A stretch of 9,565 bases of DNA from Rhizobium sp. Q54 (GTDB taxonomy: Bacteria > Pseudomonadota > Alphaproteobacteria > Rickettsiales > UBA1997), in NCBI GenBank assembly GCA_945865745.1, contig CAMBFP010000035.1, forward strand, positions 1 through 9,565, written 5' to 3'. This document shows, piece after piece, positions 4,742 to 9,565 of the stretch. The notes under the pieces are model-generated. The model ran no database searches, was not told where the DNA came from, and saw nothing but the letters and a program-made list of their open reading frames with translations. Made by a program: the position numbers and the translations under genes. How positions within the stretch are numbered: the stretch's first letter is position 1; each line of letters starts with the position of its first letter.

Positions 4742-6169
4742 ATGCCAAAATCAAATTTCTTCACCAGACATCTTCGCGACATTAACGAATCCTACTTTGT
4801 GCACATGTTCCACGCGCTTGGTTTTGCACGTGATTCATTAATTGCTTTTTGTTGTTTTTTCATTCACTCAATTCTGCCATTTATTTTTCTTAATGCCGGC
4901 AGCTCAATAACCAGAAGGCTTCTTGATAGAATTAATTTCAGAACAAAATTATTCAACCTCTCGATCGCCAACGAAAAACACGTGGCGATTGTTGGATTCG
5001 GGCTTGGTGGGCTAGTTACATTTTTTAATTTAATAAAAAACCACCAAGAAAATTCAGGAAAATTAGTTGTTAGAATTTTTGAAAAATCGCCACTGTTTTT
5101 AAAGGGAAACGCTTACTCAACCAAGAATCCAAATCATCTTCTCAACGTGGTTGCAAATCGCATGGGAGTGGTGGAAGAAGACCAGGGGCATTTCTTCAAA
5201 TGGCTTTGCGTGAAAGGTTACAATTACCAAGAAAATGATTTTGTTCCGCGACAAATTTTCGGAATTTATCTCGAAGATCTTTTGCAAACTGCACTGAGAA
5301 TCGCCGAGAAAAAAAACATCTCTTACGAATTCCGCATCAAAGAAATTTCCGAAATTACGGATAAAAAAAATTATTTTTGGATCGACGGCGACCTCCACCA
5401 TTCATGCGTTCTTGCCATTGGTCCGCAATTAAAAGATTCAAAAAAAAGCTTCTGGCGCATTGATCTAGAAAGTTATTTGGCTGACGAAGAAATTCACATT
5501 TTAGGCTGCGGATTAACCGCAATCGACGCAGTAATTTCTTTGCGTGACCTTAAATATTCTGGAAAAATTTTCTTACATTCGCGTCGCGGAATTTTGTCGC
5601 AACCGCACAAACTTTTTTCCAATCAAGAAAAAGTAGAATCGCCGCTAAACCCTGAGGATTCTGATTTGCCGCTCTCACAAATTTTTAGAAAATTTATTAA
5701 TGCCTGTAAAAAATCTTCTGACTGGCGCCTCGCTTTTGACGCCTTTCGTCCGCGTACACAAAAATTTTGGATGGTGCTAGATCTGGAAAAGAAAAAGCGT
5801 TTTATGCGTCACTGTTTTCGTTTGTGGAATGTGCATCGTCACCGCTGTCCTGAGTCGCAATTTAAGGTGATTGAAGGCATGATGAAGTCAGGACAGCTAA
5901 GCATTCAAAAGGGCAGAGTAAGTAAAGAAAAAATGATTGATTGCACCGGCTTTGATTACGGATTTGAGTCGGATTTAATCAGCAATTTGCTAAAAAATAA
6001 TTTAGTAAAATTCGACGATTTACGCGCCGGATTGCTTCCTCAGCGCGAAAATATTTTCTTCACCGCGGGATTAAATTTCGGTAGCTTGTTCGAGATTACC
6101 GCCGCGCCAGATATTGCTCCGCATGCTAAAAAAATTGCGGATAAGATTAATAAAATGGATCCGTATTAG
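4742..6169 (+). CDS. DUF6356-like segment fused to FAD/NAD(P)-binding oxidoreductase, membrane-anchored
   Basis: The 475-residue protein has two parts. Residues ~4-65 (NFFTRHLRDINESYFVHM, then a hydrophobic run SLIAFCCFFIHSILPFIFL, then GSSITRRLLDRI) match my memory of DUF6356, a ~70-residue alphaproteobacterial family normally found alone. From residue 79 comes a flavoprotein of the PF13454 / YdhS-like type: dinucleotide-binding VGFGLGG (84-90), the GNAYSTKNPNHLLNV block (122-136), FVPRQIFGIYLEDLL (167-181), a second nucleotide-binding ILGCGLTAIDAV (253-264) and an IDCTGFDY strand (399-406). The single hydrophobic segment at ~32-50 would tether the flavoprotein to the inner membrane. The substrate is unknown. 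No stop or frameshift separates the parts. The ATG at 4742 has no clear Shine-Dalgarno. Alternative: the N-terminal segment is merely a family-specific extension. Confidence 0.8.
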   Translation: MPKSNFFTRHLRDINESYFVHMFHALGFARDSLIAFCCFFIHSILPFIFLNAGSSITRRLLDRINFRTKLFNLSIANEKHVAIVGFGLGGLVTFFNLIKNHQENSGKLVVRIFEKSPLFLKGNAYSTKNPNHLLNVVANRMGVVEEDQGHFFKWLCVKGYNYQENDFVPRQIFGIYLEDLLQTALRIAEKKNISYEFRIKEISEITDKKNYFWIDGDLHHSCVLAIGPQLKDSKKSFWRIDLESYLADEEIHILGCGLTAIDAVISLRDLKYSGKIFLHSRRGILSQPHKLFSNQEKVESPLNPEDSDLPLSQIFRKFINACKKSSDWRLAFDAFRPRTQKFWMVLDLEKKKRFMRHCFRLWNVHRHRCPESQFKVIEGMMKSGQLSIQKGRVSKEKMIDCTGFDYGFESDLISNLLKNNLVKFDDLRAGLLPQRENIFFTAGLNFGSLFEITAAPDIAPHAKKIADKINKMDPY

Positions 6170-6218
6170 TTTTTAAAATAATATTTTGCCAAGACCGGGT
6201 TTTAAATTTTTATCTTCG

Positions 6219-6240
6219 CGATTCACTCGGGAGTGAATCG
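6219..6240. terminator. Perfect 10-bp hairpin at a convergent gene junction
   Basis: cgattcactc and gagtgaatcg are exact reverse complements around a 2-nt centre (in RNA the innermost pairs would open to a larger loop). The hairpin overlaps the last codons and TGA of the membrane-protein gene. It is followed on the minus strand by an A/T-rich but not T-run sequence, so it may terminate or protect the 3' end rather than act as a textbook intrinsic terminator. Confidence 0.45.
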
Positions 6241-8115
6241 AATATTATTGCTGGAGAAGCCTATTATCTCCCAATCATTCTTATCGGCGTGATAAATTTT
6301 TGGACTCTGTTTGGAAGCAAAAAACTTATTTAAAGTTGCGAATATTTTCGATGAATCTTCTGCAGATTTACTGCGTAAAAAAATTCGGGGATTTGACAGT
6401 GAGTAAGAAGTGATTTCTAGAGCGCCATCGGTAATTTTATAATCTACAGAATTAATTTTTGCGAAGATGACGTAGCCACTTTCCGAGTTAGTTTGAACTG
6501 GGTTGAGTAAGAATATTTGCCGATTCTTAGAAAAAGTTTTCTTGCCAGAAGATTTAATATTATTTGGTAGCGAATTTGCATCGCGAGACTTAATTGCTGC
6601 GGTGTTGGCAATTAACCTAGAGTGTTGAGCAACAAAAGACGGGGTGAGTAAGCCTACATTTCCAATAATTAAGGGGGGCTGGTCTGCTTCTCTAAGGGCC
6701 GCAGAAAAAATAATGCTTTTTGGAACTTTTCCACCAATACCGTAAGTGTTCTTGGTGGAGTAGGATATTTCTGAGAGCAGCCCATTTCTTAACGCCTCTG
6801 CCGCCAGTAATTTTATATCTTTCTCATTAAGCTTGTTGAGGTCCAAGATCATGCTGTAATTAAACTCAATGGAAGCGTATAAAGTAAGGCTTGCCAAGGT
6901 GGAGATTAAGATGGTCATTCTGCGCCGATATACTGCGCTTATGCTGCATGCTAACCTCTTGTTGCACCAAACTAGAAATAAAATCGAAAGACCGAAATAT
7001 TGCAGGTAAAGCGGCAAATAACCGTATTGCGGCAAATAGCCGTATGGCACAATAGATAACCAAAACTGATATTTCCCAATAAAACTAATGACTAGAGCCG
7101 GGATGAAGAGGCAGCAGCAAGCTATTATTACTAATTTTTTAACGCTTCGTCGGTCAATTTCTAGACGGATAAGCAATCGATAAAAGCAAAATAAAGAGAT
7201 TGGTAATATTGCTAAGAAGATGTTTTGGTTATTGGATTTAGTTAATTTTCCAGCGTCAAATATCAGGTCGCTAAATAAGAAATGATAAAGCGAATTAAGC
7301 GGTAAGGTTGCTAAGAGCTGTTTAATAAAAGTTGAGGGCATTTTTCTTAATTCGCCGAGCATTACTCCGTCATAAGAAACTGTAGGGTTGATGCAATATC
7401 TTAAAGCTAGGGTGGCGATTGAATAAGTGGCGGTTATTGCAAGGTAACCAGAAATGTTAATTAGAAAATCTTTCAGGGATTTTTTCTGGATCCATTCGAG
7501 ACATAAAATTGCAAAAAATACGGCAATTGCAATTTCGTAAGTTAACAAAGCGCATAAATATAGAGCTAAGCTCAAGGCGTAGAATGTCTTATTGTTAGAT
7601 TCGCGCGCTTTGATATAAAAACACAAAGATAGCCCAGAAAAAATGGCTAAAATTTGCAGGAGGATGCTAAAGCTAGTAAGTGAATCGCAGAATGTCTGAA
7701 CTGACCAAAATATGGGGATTAGAAATAAAAATAATAAACCGATTTCTGATTTTTTGGTGATCAGTTTTATCAGCCAGGCAAAAGAAGCGACGCTTAGAAA
7801 AATAAAAACCATGCGGCAAAGTTGATATTCAAAAGGATCGGTGAAAATGTAATGTGGGTAGACAGCGAGAGTAGATAGGGGATAAATTCTTCCTGAACTA
7901 GTGATCGAGCCAATAATCGCTGCGAAGATGTATTCAGATAGATTTTTATCCTCGAGTCTGAGTGTCCCCGAAATCAGAGAGTTGTAAGCGTCGTCGTAAA
8001 AAAATCCGGCTTGCGTCAGCGGATAGAAAACTAGCAAGTAAAATGGAATCAGCATCAGAGATGCTAGAATCAGCCAGTAATTGGTATTACCCTTGGATAA
8101 ATTTGCTGTAAGCAT
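6223..8115 (-). CDS. Large polytopic membrane protein, GT-C glycosyltransferase-like
   Basis: A 630-residue protein with about ten hydrophobic segments in residues ~12-415 (for example 12-34, 101-119, 126-143, 147-167, 179-206, 219-239, 299-315, 327-346, 371-385, 398-415), followed by a ~210-residue largely soluble C-terminal part. After the first segment comes an acidic motif FFYDDAYNSL with Asp41-Asp42. An Asp-containing first periplasmic loop, many membrane helices and a soluble C-terminal part are the general plan of GT-C lipid-linked-sugar glycosyltransferases and GtrII-like enzymes; this is fold-level similarity, and no family signature was firmly recognised. A GTG at 8118 directly precedes ATG 8115; I chose the ATG. 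The N-terminus overlaps the end of the upstream aminotransferase gene by 29 bp, implying translational coupling. A GAGTG just before the ATG is the only hint of a ribosome site. Confidence 0.6.
   Translation of the reverse strand: MLTANLSKGNTNYWLILASLMLIPFYLLVFYPLTQAGFFYDDAYNSLISGTLRLEDKNLSEYIFAAIIGSITSSGRIYPLSTLAVYPHYIFTDPFEYQLCRMVFIFLSVASFAWLIKLITKKSEIGLLFLFLIPIFWSVQTFCDSLTSFSILLQILAIFSGLSLCFYIKARESNNKTFYALSLALYLCALLTYEIAIAVFFAILCLEWIQKKSLKDFLINISGYLAITATYSIATLALRYCINPTVSYDGVMLGELRKMPSTFIKQLLATLPLNSLYHFLFSDLIFDAGKLTKSNNQNIFLAILPISLFCFYRLLIRLEIDRRSVKKLVIIACCCLFIPALVISFIGKYQFWLSIVPYGYLPQYGYLPLYLQYFGLSILFLVWCNKRLACSISAVYRRRMTILISTLASLTLYASIEFNYSMILDLNKLNEKDIKLLAAEALRNGLLSEISYSTKNTYGIGGKVPKSIIFSAALREADQPPLIIGNVGLLTPSFVAQHSRLIANTAAIKSRDANSLPNNIKSSGKKTFSKNRQIFLLNPVQTNSESGYVIFAKINSVDYKITDGALEITSYSLSNPRIFLRSKSAEDSSKIFATLNKFFASKQSPKIYHADKNDWEIIGFSSNNIRFTPE
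7011..7046 (-). repeat. 18-bp tandem duplication inside the membrane-protein gene
   Basis: Two 18-bp units (7011-7028 and 7029-7046) begin with gcggcaaata and match at 16 of 18 positions. They encode the repeated hexapeptide YGYLPQ / YGYLPL in the loop before a late membrane segment, so the reading frame is kept. Confidence 0.8.
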
Positions 8116-8932
8116 CACTCAAAATTGTTGCGATTTTTCTATTTTTTTCACCGCCAATTTCTTTTTCGTCAATTTTTGATGCGGGGCGTAGGATCAGGCT
8201 AGAGCTGGTTAAAAACACTTCGCTCGCATTGTACATTTCTTCGACAGAGAAGTTTCTTTCTTCAACTTCAATCCCTTTTTCTTGCGCAATTTTAATGAAG
8301 CGATTGCGCGTTATGCCCTGTAAAATCAGGCTATCAGGCGCTCTGGTGATCAATGTTCCTTTTGCATCAACAATAAAAATATTGGCGAAAGTTCCTTCGG
8401 TAACAACTCCGTCGCGCACAAAAATTGCGTCATCAAAGCCAGAATCTTTCGCTTTTTGATTAATGAAACTCGAAGCAAAAAGTGCGACGGATTTAATGTC
8501 GCAGCGTTTCCAGCGAATGTCCTCGTGAGTCATGAAGGTGTAGCCTTGCACGAATTCTTCAGAAGCAACTTTTTTACGTGGAGAGACAGTCGCAGAAATT
8601 GTTGGACGCAAATCTTTTGGCATCCAAGGAACTCGATTTGTTGCGCCACGCGTGACCTGCATGTAACAAGTTCCGGCGTCTAAATTATTTTTTGCGAAGA
8701 GTTCAAATTGAATTTTTTGAAATTCTTCTGCAGTGAAATTATGTTCAATTTTCATCTCGCGTAGTGAGCGAAAAAAGCGTTCGATATGTGCGTTGCCGTC
8801 GATCAATTTTCCATTTTCGAAAAGCGTAACTTCGTAAGCACCGTCGGCGAATTGAAAGCCACGATCTTCAATGTGCACGAGACAATTTTCATGCGGAAGG
8901 AATTGGCCGTTGAGGTAAGAGATGCGAGACAT
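8087..8932 (-). CDS. dat: D-amino-acid aminotransferase (class IV, PLP-dependent)
   Basis: The 281-residue product is a fold-type IV PLP aminotransferase of the D-alanine transaminase kind, which interconverts D-Ala/2-oxoglutarate and D-Glu/pyruvate and thus supplies D-Glu and D-Ala for peptidoglycan. Length and motifs agree with Bacillus Dat: N-terminal YLNGQFLPHENCLVHIEDRGFQFADGAYE, the PLP-binding Lys147 in KRCDIKSVAL, Glu179 in VVTEGTFANIF (partner of the cofactor ring nitrogen), and the LQGITRNR phosphate-loop region at ~204-211. Branched-chain aminotransferase and aminodeoxychorismate lyase are close relatives, but the DRGFQFADG and DIKS pattern fits Dat best. It ends inside the start region of the membrane-protein gene. 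It is downstream of eno with a hairpin between, so it could be read from eno or from its own promoter. No Shine-Dalgarno sequence is visible before the ATG. Confidence 0.85.
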   Translation of the reverse strand: MSRISYLNGQFLPHENCLVHIEDRGFQFADGAYEVTLFENGKLIDGNAHIERFFRSLREMKIEHNFTAEEFQKIQFELFAKNNLDAGTCYMQVTRGATNRVPWMPKDLRPTISATVSPRKKVASEEFVQGYTFMTHEDIRWKRCDIKSVALFASSFINQKAKDSGFDDAIFVRDGVVTEGTFANIFIVDAKGTLITRAPDSLILQGITRNRFIKIAQEKGIEVEERNFSVEEMYNASEVFLTSSSLILRPASKIDEKEIGGEKNRKIATILSDAYSKFIQG

Positions 8933-8951
8933 ATTGATACAAAAATTAAAG

Positions 8952-8981
8952 CGTCATTGCCGAGCTTAACTGGCAATGACG
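8952..8981 (-). terminator. Hairpin downstream of eno, also a GTCAT-type palindrome
   Basis: cgtcattgcc (8952-8961) and ggcaatgacg (8972-8981) pair perfectly over 10 bp around a 10-nt loop. On the minus strand, the direction of eno, the stem is followed by CTTTAATTTTTG, a plausible though interrupted T-tract. The sequence also belongs to the dispersed CGTCATTGCC-type palindromes, like the repeats beside tRNA-Ser, so a repeat may have been recruited as terminator. Confidence 0.55.
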
Positions 8982-8997
8982 AGAAAAAAGGTGGTGG

Positions 8998-9565
8998 TTA
9001 TTTTTTAAGAATTGATCTCCCGGCATATTTTGCGCGGCTGCCGAGATGCTCTTCAATGCGAATTAATTCATTGTATTTTGCGGTGCGGTCAGAGCGGCAA
9101 AGTGAGCCAGTCTTGATTTGGCCGGCATTTGTGGCGACGGCAATGTGAGCGATTGTGGTGTCTTCAGTTTCGCCGGAGCGGTGGGAAATGATGTTGTTAT
9201 AACCAGCGGATTTCGCCAAATTAATTGCAGCAAGAGTTTCGGTTAGAGTACCGATTTGATTGACCTTAACCAACATTGCATTGGCCATTTTTTCGTCGAT
9301 TCCTTTCTGCAAAATTTTTGGATTCGTTACAAAAAGATCGTCGCCAACGAGTTGAATTTTTTTGCCTAATTTTTCTGTGATGCTCTTCCAGCCAGCAAAA
9401 TCATGCTCTGCACAGGCATCTTCGATTGAGAAGATGGGATAATTATTTACCAATTCTTCGTAGTAAGAAATTAATTCTTCTGAAGTGAGTGTGCGATTTT
9501 CGCCGGCTAAATTATATTTTTCATCGCGGTAAAATTCTGAAGAAGCAGAATCGAGCGCAAGAACA
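8998..9565 (-). CDS. eno: Enolase, C-terminal part (5' end outside window)
   Basis: Enolase converts 2-phosphoglycerate to phosphoenolpyruvate in glycolysis and is a cytoplasmic, Mg-dependent enzyme that also joins the RNA degradosome in some bacteria. The minus-strand frame is open to the window end, about 188 residues from LALDSASSEFY onward, through TLTSEELISYYEEL to the TAA at 8998-9000. Catalytic and metal residues are present: the Mg ligand Glu in FSIEDAC, Asp in LVGDDLFVTNP, the catalytic Lys in MLVKVNQIGTLTE, the SHRSGETEDTTIAHIAVAT signature with its His-Arg-Ser, and the Lys of AGQIKTGS. The C-terminus EEHLGSRAKYAGRSILKK is of ordinary length. No damage is seen. Confidence 0.97.
   Translation of the reverse strand, partial: VLALDSASSEFYRDEKYNLAGENRTLTSEELISYYEELVNNYPIFSIEDACAEHDFAGWKSITEKLGKKIQLVGDDLFVTNPKILQKGIDEKMANAMLVKVNQIGTLTETLAAINLAKSAGYNNIISHRSGETEDTTIAHIAVATNAGQIKTGSLCRSDRTAKYNELIRIEEHLGSRAKYAGRSILKK

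Noticed and set aside
8229..8683. Two plus-strand ORFs across the aminotransferase gene
   Set aside because: Both are antisense shadows of dat, whose catalytic motifs are intact.

Overview
The window is AT-rich bacterial chromosome and most likely comes from an alphaproteobacterium. The main pointers are an alphaproteobacterial-type NrdA without an ATP-cone, a segment resembling DUF6356 (a small family I know mainly from Alphaproteobacteria), and dispersed GTCAT-type intergenic palindromes. AT-richness, pseudogene debris and palindromic repeats would suit a host-associated or small-genome lineage such as Rickettsiales or Holosporales relatives. The presence of enolase argues against Rickettsia itself. 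The taxonomic call is inference from reading protein motifs; no search was run.

Layout. Positions 1-609 (+) carry the 3' end of selO (protein AMPylase). It converges on a minus-strand gene (720-1526) for a C26-type glutamine amidotransferase with a signal peptide. Positions 1527-2205 are a gene-poor scar: a 13-bp tandem repeat, a KilA-N domain pseudogene broken by frameshifts and stops, and a base-composition-distinct orphan coding fragment. The scar ends at a strong symmetric terminator that abuts the 3' end of tRNA-Ser(GCU) (2206-2297, minus). A phage-related remnant beside a tRNA 3' end suggests an old integration site. Between the tRNA and nrdA (2298-2741) lie three copies of a palindromic repeat, two of them direct copies about 90 bp apart and one inverted, followed by a promoter candidate and a pair of NrdR-box-like sites.

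nrdA (2742-4613, +) encodes the class I ribonucleotide reductase large subunit. nrdB does not follow it. The next gene (4742-6169, +) is an FAD/NAD(P)-binding oxidoreductase whose first ~65 residues look like DUF6356, with one hydrophobic segment: an apparent fusion that would tether the enzyme to the membrane.

The right third is on the minus strand: partial eno (8998-9565), then a hairpin, then a D-amino-acid aminotransferase (8087-8932), which overlaps by about 29 bp a large polytopic membrane protein of GT-C glycosyltransferase appearance (6223-8115). The overlap suggests co-translation and hints at a cell-envelope role, since D-amino acids feed peptidoglycan. I see no CRISPR array, no intact mobile element and no toxin-antitoxin pair. 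The strongest candidates for novelty are the DUF6356-oxidoreductase fusion, the exported amidotransferase, and the unidentified fragment next to the KilA-N pseudogene.
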